A stretch of DNA of 32,031 nt. Origin: CAYSCZ01 sp964429655 (GTDB lineage: Bacteria; Bacteroidota; Bacteroidia; Cytophagales; Cyclobacteriaceae). The DNA lies in contig CAYSCZ010000036.1 of assembly GCA_964429655.1 (NCBI GenBank), positions 1-32,031 of the forward strand, read 5' to 3'. Under the pieces are notes generated by a model, which searched no databases, was not told the DNA's origin, and was given only the letters and a program-made list of their open reading frames with translations. Below, piece after piece: positions 1 to 6,805 of this stretch. How positions within the stretch are numbered: position 1 is the first letter of the stretch; each line of letters opens with the position of its first letter. A program made the translations under genes and the position numbers.

Positions 1-28
1 AATTAATTATTAATTAAATAAGTTTTGA

Positions 29-868
29 ATGTCTTTAGCACCGGAAGTTTATTTTCATGTAGGTCTTGGTAAAGTAGCATCTACCTATCTGCAATATCGT
101 TTGTTCAACAAGCTAAAAAATATCCAATATATACAAAGGCCAAAATTTCATGAATTCAAAAGCGTTCTGGAAAACTCAAGTGCCAACTCATATTTTGCTT
201 CAAGGGAGTTTGACAGACAATTAGAGGATGAAGTCCAAAAGATATCCGGCTTGGCCCCGCAAACTAAATATATTATCGTATTCAGGAAACACGGTGACTG
301 GATCGCTTCCCAGTTTAGGAGGTATGTGAAAAATGGAGGCATAAAGCCATTTGAGGATTTTTTTGATTTAAAAGATGATTATGGCCTTTGGAAGCAAAAA
401 GATCTTTACTATCTGCCAATGGTTGAGATTATTGAAAAATATTCAGGGGATAAACCTTTGGTATTATTCAATGAAGATTTAAAAGCAAACCCATATGGAT
501 TTTTTGATAAGCTGGTAAATTTCATTGGAGCTACCTATAATAAAGATGAAATTGTTTTAAAACCTTCCCATAAATCTTTTAATGATAAACAATTAAAATA
601 CCTTAGCCTGATCTGTAGGAAATATTTCAAAAATGAGCCAAAAGGTTATGAAAACAGGTTAAAGCATTGGTTGCTTTATCGTCCCTGGTGGGTTTTTTAC
701 CACTTAATCCTTTACACTGCGAATTTACTCCCCGAAACATGGGTTAAAGATGAAATAATAATACCCCGGGATTGTCTAAAGCAGATAAATGAATACTATC
801 AGGAGGACTGGGATAGTCTTAGAAAATATGCCAGCATGGAACCAAATTACAATTTGACAGGAAAATGA
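29..868 (+). CDS. Sulfotransferase-like protein
   Basis: Probably transfers a sulfo group from PAPS to an unknown acceptor. Residues 8-21 (YFHVGLGKVASTYL) match the 5'-phosphosulfate-binding loop of sulfotransferases, with K15 and S18/T19 in the expected places. Residues 84-101 (from VFRKHGDW) match the 3'-phosphate-binding motif, with R86 and S94. Length (279 aa) suits a single-domain bacterial enzyme. There is no signal peptide, so it should be cytoplasmic. The C-terminal half is rich in Trp and Tyr. The start follows a TAAGTTTTG box closely, which resembles the Bacteroidota -7 element. The 3' end overlaps the convergent gene by 22 bp. The fold assignment is fairly safe. The acceptor (glycan, lipid or small molecule) cannot be read from the sequence, and no polysaccharide genes adjoin it within the window. 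Confidence 0.72.
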   Translation: MSLAPEVYFHVGLGKVASTYLQYRLFNKLKNIQYIQRPKFHEFKSVLENSSANSYFASREFDRQLEDEVQKISGLAPQTKYIIVFRKHGDWIASQFRRYVKNGGIKPFEDFFDLKDDYGLWKQKDLYYLPMVEIIEKYSGDKPLVLFNEDLKANPYGFFDKLVNFIGATYNKDEIVLKPSHKSFNDKQLKYLSLICRKYFKNEPKGYENRLKHWLLYRPWWVFYHLILYTANLLPETWVKDEIIIPRDCLKQINEYYQEDWDSLRKYASMEPNYNLTGK

Positions 869-1773
869 ACCTTTGTTATCAGATCATTTTCGGGGGTGTC
901 ATGCGGGCCATTAATGTATGTTTCAAAGGCATCAATCTTCTTATTGATTTTAAATTCCTTATGCTGTTTCATGTTATATCCTGTGCTCCATGCATTTCCA
1001 AGGTGCCTATAGGGACCAGTATGAGTGATGGTATAGACCGGTGTGGCTGGTATTTTTCCTGATTGCATTCCACCAGGTAGACTGCCGGGCACCTCATTGA
1101 CGGGTATGCCGGATGTATAGGCTACCTGTTTTTTCACCATATCCCATTTGTGATAAATCGAAAATGGCTCAGCTGCCAGTTTTATACTGTGATTCTTAGC
1201 CCACTCATTTAAAGTATTATAGTCTTCTATCATCTTTGGTCCTATATCCTTAATACCGCACTCAGTTCTTATTCCAACAAATTCGCATCCGGGATATTTT
1301 TCATTCCCGTTGGATTCAATTTTTGAAGGGACTTTGTATGATTCTGCATAATCTTTTAACATGTATAAACCCCGCTCATAATCCATCTCAATAAAAGCCG
1401 TGATCATATTTTTCATCCAAAACATGAAGAATGGCAGTGAACTATCCATTAACCAGGTGACTTTTGTACCATTTTCTGATATTTCAAGATTAAATTGAAC
1501 GTCGGCCTTAGATTTCCAGGGCTTTAAAAATGTTAAACTATACTTAATGTGTTCATTTGGATCTTCTTCAGTGATCTTCATCTCACCGGAGCCTATTCGG
1601 TTACCTTCCCAGGAATAAAACTTATTATCCTTACTCACATCAACTTTGGCTTTTGGCTCCATAATCAACCACGGAGACCAGGCTTGCCAATGGTTGAAAT
1701 TATTCAGTGTATCGAATAATTTTTCTTTCGGGGCATGAATATCAATTGATTTTTCTACATGAATCGATGGCAT
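847..1773 (-). CDS. SRPBCC (polyketide cyclase-like) domain fused to a GyrI-like effector-binding domain
   Basis: A two-domain putative ligand-binding protein of 308 aa. Residues 1-150 form a START/SRPBCC domain; the opening (EKSIDIHAPKEKLFDTLNNF, then HWQAWSPW) is typical of polyketide cyclase-like proteins. Residues from about 160 (CEFVGIRTECGIKDIG) to the end resemble the GyrI-like small-molecule-binding domain found at the C-terminus of AraC-type regulators. No helix-turn-helix or catalytic motif is visible, so a binding or sequestration role is more likely than transcriptional control. It is monocistronic and convergent with the sulfotransferase-like gene, with a 22 bp tail overlap. Upstream on its strand is GGTTAACTTTTT, also found upstream of the TerB-like gene. 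The ligand is unknown. Confidence 0.75.
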   Translation of the reverse strand: MPSIHVEKSIDIHAPKEKLFDTLNNFNHWQAWSPWLIMEPKAKVDVSKDNKFYSWEGNRIGSGEMKITEEDPNEHIKYSLTFLKPWKSKADVQFNLEISENGTKVTWLMDSSLPFFMFWMKNMITAFIEMDYERGLYMLKDYAESYKVPSKIESNGNEKYPGCEFVGIRTECGIKDIGPKMIEDYNTLNEWAKNHSIKLAAEPFSIYHKWDMVKKQVAYTSGIPVNEVPGSLPGGMQSGKIPATPVYTITHTGPYRHLGNAWSTGYNMKQHKEFKINKKIDAFETYINGPHDTPENDLITKVHFPVKL

Positions 1774-1898
1774 GATGATACAGTTTAAAAAGTTAACCTA
1801 ATATAATTAATAAAGCCCCATAAATAAACCGTGCGTTTAACATTATCCAATATGAAGCGACGTTGATTTTGTCGAACTAATTTAGTTGGAATAATATT

Positions 1899-1927
1899 TT
1901 GATATTTAAAATTTCGATATACTTTTG
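1899..1927 (+). promoter_or_regulatory. Predicted promoter of the aromatic amino acid operon
   Basis: A TTG at 1899-1901 (within TTTTG) is followed after 18 bp by TACTTTTG at 1920-1927, a perfect match to the Bacteroidota -7 consensus TAnnTTTG with the usual -33 to -7 spacing. The predicted transcription start falls around 1930-1934, at or next to the ATG of the leader peptide at 1933. The leader would then be leaderless or nearly so. A poorer alternative -7 region is TAATATTTTG at 1892-1901. Confidence 0.55.
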
Positions 1928-1932
1928 ACCTT

Positions 1933-2004
1933 ATGAAAATAAGATTTACATCATATTACTACTTCTTTTATTTTATTGGCTCATATAGAGCTTTGGAAAG
2001 GTAG
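1933..2004 (+). CDS. Phe/Tyr-rich leader peptide of an attenuator
   Basis: A 23-codon ORF: Met-Lys-Ile-Arg-Phe-Thr-Ser, then YYYFFYF at residues 8-14, then Ile-Gly-Ser-Tyr and five more residues, stop TAG. Nine of 23 residues are Phe or Tyr, seven of them consecutive. It precedes an operon for tyrosine/phenylalanine synthesis and is followed by a rho-independent terminator 24 bp after its stop. This is the arrangement of classical leader-peptide attenuators such as pheL: scarcity of charged tRNA-Phe or tRNA-Tyr should stall the ribosome on the run. Ribosome stalling here is inferred, but the aromatic run plus matched RNA hairpins make chance unlikely. The ORF is too short for normal gene finders. 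Confidence 0.85.
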   Translation: MKIRFTSYYYFFYFIGSYRALER

Positions 2005-2062
2005 TGGTAAGTATGATTTAAGATACAGAGCCCGGTTCCAAAGCAAGAGCCGGGCTTTTTTT
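1978..2062 (+). promoter_or_regulatory. Transcription attenuator with pause, antiterminator and terminator pairings
   Basis: Three alternative pairings are visible. (1) A pause-type hairpin, GGCTC 1978-1982 with GAGCT 1988-1992. (2) An antiterminator, GCTTTGGAA 1990-1998 with TTCCAAAGC 2036-2044, nine perfect pairs. It can extend by GG 2000-2001 with CC 2032-2033, intruding on the terminator's left arm. (3) The terminator at 2029-2056. A ribosome stalled on aromatic codons 8-14 (1954-1974) leaves 1990-1998 free, so (2) forms and transcription continues. A ribosome reaching the stop at 2002-2004 covers 1990-1998 and lets (3) form. The leader geometry fits classical attenuation. The sequence shows the pairings; the regulatory logic is inferred from known systems. 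Confidence 0.8.
2029..2062 (+). terminator. Intrinsic terminator of the Phe/Tyr attenuator
   Basis: AGCCCGG (2029-2035) and CCGGGCT (2050-2056) form a perfect GC-rich 7 bp stem with a 14-nt loop, followed by a run of seven T at 2056-2062. It ends only 14 bp before the aminotransferase start, so it must act as a conditional stop for the operon rather than as the end of another gene. No plus-strand gene precedes it except the leader peptide. Confidence 0.85.
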
Positions 2063-2076
2063 ATGATTATAGATGT

Positions 2077-3225
2077 ATGATTGAAGTAGCAAAAAGATTA
2101 AAGAATGTTCAGGAGTATTACTTCTCCAGGAAATTGGAAGAAATAAGACAACGAATAAGCAAAGGTCATCCAATAATTAACCTTGGAATCGGAAATCCTG
2201 ATCTACAACCGCCGGCAGATGTAATTGCTGAAGTTCAGAATGTATTAAATGATCAAATACATGGTTACCAGCCTTACAAGGGCATTCCTGAACTAAGGGC
2301 TGCAATCAAAGAATGGATGAAAAAAAACTATAATATTCATCTTGATGCCGATCAGAATATTCTTCCACTAATTGGTTCTAAAGAAGGCATATTTCATTTG
2401 TCAATGGCTTTTCTAAATCCCGGCGATAAAGTTCTAGTACCAGATCCCGGGTATCTGGCCTATGGCTCAGTTGCCCAATTATTGGGTGCTCAAGTAATAA
2501 GTTACGATTTGAAACCCGAGAATAATTGGAATCCTGACTTAGATGAGATTGACTTCGAGAATGTGAAGATTATGTGGCTGAATACACCGCTTATGCCAAC
2601 GGGATCTTCGCTGGACCTACAAATTATTGATAACCTTATTCGATTGGCACGTCAACATAATTTCTTGATCATTAATGATAATCCTTACAGCTTTATTCTC
2701 AATGAAAACCCATCTAGTATTTTAGTTCATGACAATGCCTTTGAGGTGATGGTAGAGTTAAATTCATTGAGTAAATCCCATCATATGGCCGGGTGGAGGG
2801 TTGGCTGGCTGAGTGGGCGAAAAGAAGTAATCGATGCAGTAATAAAAGTGAAGAGCAATGTAGACTCAGGTATGTTCAAAGGCATACAGCTTGGAGCGGT
2901 TAAAGCACTGGAAACAAGTCGTGAATGGCACGATTTGCAAAATAAAGAATATGCCCACAGAAAAACTTTAGTTCTTCGGATGCTTCATCAATTAGGTTGT
3001 TCATATTCTGACCATCAACAAGGGATGTTTATTTGGGCGAAAATCCCTTCTGACTTTGATAATTCCAGTCAATACTCAGATTATCTACTGGATGAAATGG
3101 ATTTATACATTCCACCCGGAATAATATTTGGTAAGAATGGCGAAGGATACATCAGGGTATCTTTGTGTATTGATAGATCAAAAATCAATGAAGCGCTTAA
3201 CCGCACAAAATCAGTTAAGATATGA
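2077..3225 (+). CDS. PLP-dependent class I/II aminotransferase, probably aromatic
   Basis: A fold-type I aminotransferase of 382 aa. Visible hallmarks are NLGIGNPD (35-42), the cofactor Asp in NDNPY (D201), and the Schiff-base lysine K233 in SLSKSHHMAGWRVGW. The usual NPxNPTG motif is changed to NTPLMPTG (169-176). It lies first in an operon with tyrA and DAHP synthase, directly after a Phe/Tyr attenuator, so it most likely converts phenylpyruvate and hydroxyphenylpyruvate to Phe and Tyr. The sequence alone would also allow aspartate or LL-diaminopimelate aminotransferase-like activity. Start 2077 is chosen because the nearer ATG at 2063 closes after five codons. It overlaps tyrA by 4 bp (ATGA), implying translational coupling. 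Confidence 0.82.
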   Translation: MIEVAKRLKNVQEYYFSRKLEEIRQRISKGHPIINLGIGNPDLQPPADVIAEVQNVLNDQIHGYQPYKGIPELRAAIKEWMKKNYNIHLDADQNILPLIGSKEGIFHLSMAFLNPGDKVLVPDPGYLAYGSVAQLLGAQVISYDLKPENNWNPDLDEIDFENVKIMWLNTPLMPTGSSLDLQIIDNLIRLARQHNFLIINDNPYSFILNENPSSILVHDNAFEVMVELNSLSKSHHMAGWRVGWLSGRKEVIDAVIKVKSNVDSGMFKGIQLGAVKALETSREWHDLQNKEYAHRKTLVLRMLHQLGCSYSDHQQGMFIWAKIPSDFDNSSQYSDYLLDEMDLYIPPGIIFGKNGEGYIRVSLCIDRSKINEALNRTKSVKI

Positions 3226-4088
3226 TTGTATCCATAGTAGGATTGGGGTTGATAGGCGGATCAATGGCTATAAGCTTGAAGAAAAATGGCTTTGCATCCA
3301 GGATTTTTGGGGTGGACAATAATATTAATCACTGTGGTGAGGCTGTTAAATTAGGATTGGTGGAAGAGATATTGCCCCTGCAAATAGCAGTAAAAAGAGC
3401 AGATCTTATCATTTTGTCAACCCCGGTTGATGTAACAGGTGAAGTGTTGAATAGCATCTTGGATAACATTGGAGATGGAGAAAAAGTGGTCACCGATGTT
3501 GGTTCCACCAAGTGTAATATTTGTAATTCTGTAAGAAAACATCCCAGGAGGAAGCAGTATGTTGCAGGCCATCCGATTGCCGGAACCGAAAACTCCGGGC
3601 CAAAAGCGGCATTGGATTTCTTATTTTCAGGTAAAACAACCATTATTTGTGAACGGTCTCAATCCGGTAATCAGGCTTTACAGGTAGTTGAAGCGATGTA
3701 CAATGCACTCGGAATGCATGTGATTGACATGGAAGCGGAGGACCACGATATACATATGGCTTATATTTCCCATTTATCACACCTGACTTCATTTTCATTG
3801 GCATTAGCTGTTCTGACAGCTGAAAAGGATGAGAAAAGAATATTTCAATTTTCAGGGAGTGGTTTTGACTCCACTGCACGTTTGGCAAAAAGTGCTCCCA
3901 GCATGTGGGTGCCTATATTTTTAGAGAATAAAAAACCGCTATTAAAGGTGCTTGACGAGTATATACATCAGTTGCAGGTTTTCAAAGAACATATCGAAAA
4001 GGAAGATAATACTTCGTTGAAGCGACAAATGGAGCATGCCAATGATATTAGACGAATACTTGAAGGGAATTTTATAGTAACAAATTAA
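3222..4088 (+). CDS. tyrA: Prephenate dehydrogenase
   Basis: Oxidatively decarboxylates prephenate to 4-hydroxyphenylpyruvate using NAD(P)+, the committed step to tyrosine. The N-terminal Rossmann motif is VGLGLIGGS (6-14). STPVD (66-70), TDVGSTK (91-97) and AGHPIAGTENSG (115-126, with the substrate-binding H117) are typical TyrA signatures. At 288 aa there is room for the catalytic and dimerisation domains but not for an ACT domain. Allosteric tyrosine feedback through ACT is therefore unlikely, which fits control by attenuation. It overlaps the aminotransferase by 4 bp and is followed 28 bp later by DAHP synthase. Confidence 0.92.
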   Translation: MIVSIVGLGLIGGSMAISLKKNGFASRIFGVDNNINHCGEAVKLGLVEEILPLQIAVKRADLIILSTPVDVTGEVLNSILDNIGDGEKVVTDVGSTKCNICNSVRKHPRRKQYVAGHPIAGTENSGPKAALDFLFSGKTTIICERSQSGNQALQVVEAMYNALGMHVIDMEAEDHDIHMAYISHLSHLTSFSLALAVLTAEKDEKRIFQFSGSGFDSTARLAKSAPSMWVPIFLENKKPLLKVLDEYIHQLQVFKEHIEKEDNTSLKRQMEHANDIRRILEGNFIVTN

Positions 4089-4116
4089 TAATCAATACAT
4101 TGAATCTAATTAAATA

Positions 4117-5223
4117 ATGAAAGCTGAATTAAAACTAGAATCCGTATTACAGTTTCTCGGTATTGAAGGCCATTTGATAATAGCAGGACCTTGTAGTGCT
4201 GAGAGTGAAGAACAGGTAATGCAAAGCTGCGAACAAATAAGTAAATCGGGTAGGGTTCATATGCTTAGGGCAGGCATATGGAAACCCAGAACCAGGCCCA
4301 ACGCCTTTGAGGGAATTGGTGAAGAGGGGTTGAAATGGTTGGTACAAGCCGGAAAAAGAACCGGATTAAAGGTTACCACCGAAGTTGCCAATGCCAGGCA
4401 CGTGGAACAAGCGTTGAACCAGGGAATTGATGTCCTATGGATAGGTGCACGGACCACAGTAAATCCTTTTTCTGTGCAGGAAGTAGCGGATGCGCTTAAA
4501 GGCGTGGACATTCCGGTGATGGTAAAAAACCCAATTAATCCCGATCTGGCATTGTGGATAGGGGCTTTGGAAAGGATTAACAAAGCCGGTATTACCAAGC
4601 TGGCAGCTATCCACCGCGGATTTGCTTCTACAGAACCTACACCATTTAGAAATGCTCCTTTATGGCATTTTCCTATCAAGCTAAAAACGTTGGTTCCCTC
4701 CATTGAAATTATATGTGACCCCAGCCATATCGCTGGTGATAGGGAAATTATCCCATTAATTTCCCAGAAAGCAATAGACCTGAATATGGATGGGTTGATG
4801 ATAGAGAGCCATATGAATCCCAAGATAGCACTGTCTGATGTGAATCAACAGCTAAAACCCTCTGCACTTAACGAGGTGCTTAGGTCACTGGTTTTCAGAA
4901 GGCCTGAAACACAAGACCCTGTTTTCAATAATAAGCTGGATGAATTAAGGTCACAAATTGATACCATTGATGAAGATCTAATCCATCAGTTTGCCAATAG
5001 GATGAAGATTGCTTCTGAAATAGGAAAATACAAAAAAGAAAATGAGGTCACTGTATTGCAGGTAAGCAGGTGGAATGATATTATAAAAGATCGAATAAAT
5101 ACAGGAATTTCCATGGGATTGAGTGAAAACTTTATCAACAAATTACTTGACCTGGTTCATGAGGAGTCTATTAGGATTCAATACGACATTTTGAATGAAG
5201 GAAAGTTGAAGAATCAATTATGA
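4117..5223 (+). CDS. Bifunctional DAHP synthase / chorismate mutase type II
   Basis: Catalyses the first shikimate-pathway step (PEP plus erythrose 4-phosphate to DAHP) and, through its C-terminal domain, chorismate to prephenate. Residues 1-262 form a KdsA-like (AroA-I beta) DAHP synthase: IAGPCSAES (22-30, metal ligand C26), KPRTRP (56-61), GART (110-113), AAIHRGF (163-169) and CDPSHIAGDR (200-209). Residues 272-362 form an AroQ-type chorismate mutase beginning LDELRSQIDTID. This fusion is common in Bacteroidota, often beside tyrA and an aminotransferase. In this arrangement the mutase domain often serves feedback control as well as catalysis. It is the last gene of the operon; no obvious terminator follows. 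Confidence 0.93.
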   Translation: MKAELKLESVLQFLGIEGHLIIAGPCSAESEEQVMQSCEQISKSGRVHMLRAGIWKPRTRPNAFEGIGEEGLKWLVQAGKRTGLKVTTEVANARHVEQALNQGIDVLWIGARTTVNPFSVQEVADALKGVDIPVMVKNPINPDLALWIGALERINKAGITKLAAIHRGFASTEPTPFRNAPLWHFPIKLKTLVPSIEIICDPSHIAGDREIIPLISQKAIDLNMDGLMIESHMNPKIALSDVNQQLKPSALNEVLRSLVFRRPETQDPVFNNKLDELRSQIDTIDEDLIHQFANRMKIASEIGKYKKENEVTVLQVSRWNDIIKDRINTGISMGLSENFINKLLDLVHEESIRIQYDILNEGKLKNQL

Positions 5224-5418
5224 AGGGATGAATGCAATGATCTTAAGAATTGATTATTAATATTATTGCATATCTTTCTCTAAAGATAAGCGGTTAAATA
5301 CCATAGTAGATAAATACAAGTTTAAATATTGATCGGAGATTTGAATTGATTATATTTATTCAATAGTTACCAATCAATTTTTTTTTTCAGATGTAAACTT
5401 TTTTAATGTCTTTATACT

Positions 5419-5658
5419 ATGAGAAAACGATGGCTGATTTTTATTATAATAATCCAATTAATCGCAATCATATATTACATATGGTATACCGATGACCTGA
5501 AACAGGAAGTAGAGGAATTAAATACTAAAATAGAAGAAGTAAGGATTCAATCAGAGCGACTTGCCGATAAAGCGAAAGAAAACGAAGCAGATGCCTTACA
5601 ATATAAGAATCAAACAGAAAGAATTTCTCAACAATTAGAGGATTGCCAAAACAAATAA
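5419..5658 (+). CDS. Small membrane-anchored coiled-coil protein, function unknown
   Basis: I do not recognise a family. The 79 aa protein starts with MRKRW and a hydrophobic segment at about residues 5-24 that could be a signal anchor. The rest is charged with heptad-like spacing (KQEVEELNTKIEEV, then RLADKAKENEADAL), predicting a single extracytoplasmic coiled coil. A cysteine lies near the C-terminus (C76). The topology resembles FtsL/FtsB-like or Lpp-like spacer proteins, but no specific match can be claimed. It is isolated: 195 bp from the aromatic operon and 90 bp before the next gene, which has its own promoter. Confidence 0.6.
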   Translation: MRKRWLIFIIIIQLIAIIYYIWYTDDLKQEVEELNTKIEEVRIQSERLADKAKENEADALQYKNQTERISQQLEDCQNK

Positions 5659-5730
5659 TCACTTCACGACAAAATAGTTTACAACAAGACAATTAAACCC
5701 ATTGTCTTATAAATGAATTTATTGTTAATG

Positions 5731-5738
5731 TATATTTG
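5731..5738 (+). promoter_or_regulatory. Predicted -7 promoter element
   Basis: TATATTTG matches TAnnTTTG exactly and lies 10 bp before the start at 5749, predicting a very short 5' leader. A clear TTG at the ideal distance is missing; the nearest, 5702-5704, leaves a 26 bp gap. Confidence 0.4.
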
Positions 5739-5748
5739 AAAAAAAAAC

Positions 5749-6201
5749 ATGTACGACATTTTTCTATCTCTTCATAGCTGGCTTCGATGGATTGTGCTGA
5801 TACTGGCGCTGGTGAGTGTTATTAAATCAATTGCCGGTCTTTATAATGGAAATGCCTTTAACAAGACTGATAATATTTTATCTGTTTCATTTGTTGGTTC
5901 CATGCATGCGCAACTTGTTATTGGGCTAATTCTCTATTTTTTTCTAAGTCCGATCACTACTCAGGCGTTTAATGATTTTTCTATGGCCATGAAAAATTCT
6001 GCGATTAGGTACTGGGCTGTGGAGCATATTACCGTTATGATTATTGCGGTTTTGTTAGCGCAGATTGGTCGCTCTAAATCAAAGAAATCTGGTGATGACA
6101 AGGTTAAATTTAGGTTTCAGAGTATTTTTTATGGGTTAGCATTATTTTTGATGCTAACAAGAATTCCTTTCAACGAAGCAGCAAGGCTTTTTAGGTTTTA
6201 A
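5749..6201 (+). CDS. Four-helix integral membrane protein, cytochrome b-like
   Basis: A 150 aa protein with about four predicted transmembrane helices (roughly residues 10-30, 48-67, 90-105 and 124-142). Histidines near helix ends are H9 in SLHSWLRW, one in GSMHAQLVIG and one in WAVEHITVM, placed so that they could ligate a haem. Proteins of this size and motif pattern are widespread in Bacteroidota and are often labelled cytochrome b, though biochemical support is thin as far as I know. The loop at about 107-120 is strongly basic (RSKSKKSGDDKVK), probably cytoplasmic. It ends 4 bp inside the convergent TerB-like gene. Confidence 0.6.
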   Translation: MYDIFLSLHSWLRWIVLILALVSVIKSIAGLYNGNAFNKTDNILSVSFVGSMHAQLVIGLILYFFLSPITTQAFNDFSMAMKNSAIRYWAVEHITVMIIAVLLAQIGRSKSKKSGDDKVKFRFQSIFYGLALFLMLTRIPFNEAARLFRF

Positions 6202-6629
6202 CTTTTTAATAGATACTGAATTCTGAACTTGGTCTCTTCCAGGGAGTGGCCAAGTTCCACGTTTGAGCTTATTGACCTGACCAGCTCATCAACGATTCTT
6301 GTATCAAACCCCAGGCGTGACGCATATTTATTACATACATAGATTTCTTTATCGTCTATTTCCCCATCAGCCATCATCATGGTGACCAGATCAAACATCT
6401 GATCGAAACGTTCTGAATCGGTATTCGGTTTAACAAAGTCAATGTTATTTGTTCTCTTTTTAATATCCTCGATCATTTTTTTCCCTGCTTTGTATCGCTT
6501 CCCAATTTTGACGAGTAATTTGTATTCTTCGCTATCAAAATGACCATCTGAGAGGGCTACTTCCAATAAATTCTTTATATGACTCTCTACTAGAGGAATG
6601 TTTTTCGGTTTCTTGTTGAATAATCCCAT
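6198..6629 (-). CDS. TerB-like / DUF533-type small helical protein
   Basis: About 143 aa from MGLFNKKPK. The start at 6629 is preferred over the upstream ATG at 6650 because the extra MVNFFIV residues are hydrophobic and unlike the family. Two tandem acidic helical segments, LEVALSDGHFDSEEYKLL and VTMMMADGEIDDKEI, match the repeated DGxxDxxE pattern of TerB-like proteins, which can bind metals. Despite the name, such proteins usually have no demonstrated role in tellurite resistance. GGTTAACTTTTT lies immediately upstream (6636-6648). It sits between a convergent membrane-protein gene and the his operon, with no functional link visible. Confidence 0.62.
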   Translation of the reverse strand: MGLFNKKPKNIPLVESHIKNLLEVALSDGHFDSEEYKLLVKIGKRYKAGKKMIEDIKKRTNNIDFVKPNTDSERFDQMFDLVTMMMADGEIDDKEIYVCNKYASRLGFDTRIVDELVRSISSNVELGHSLEETKFRIQYLLKS

Positions 6630-6805
6630 GACTATAAAAAAGTTAACCAAATAAATATAATCACACTTCTTTTACATAACAATAAAATATAATTTATTCC
6701 GAGAATAGATCAATTTTTCTTTAAATATGGTAATGTGATCTGATTTTTTCCGATTAGTATTTAATCATGATCAAAATTATAAGACAGGCAGTAAGTTTAT
6801 TTGGA

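Noticed and set aside
4257..4823. A 188-codon minus-strand ORF antisense to DAHP synthase
   Set aside because: It lies wholly inside a well-supported gene, its product is low-complexity and matches no family, and its reading frame is a by-product of the opposing codons.
5232..5288. Inverted repeats after the DAHP synthase gene (ATGCAAT/ATTGCAT and TATCTTT/AAAGATA) as operon terminator
   Set aside because: The stems are AT-only or have a long loop, and no T-run follows; too weak to call.
6198..6629. TerB-like protein as part of a tellurite-resistance or phage-defence cluster
   Set aside because: No other ter genes or defence genes are nearby; it is a stand-alone housekeeping-type homologue.
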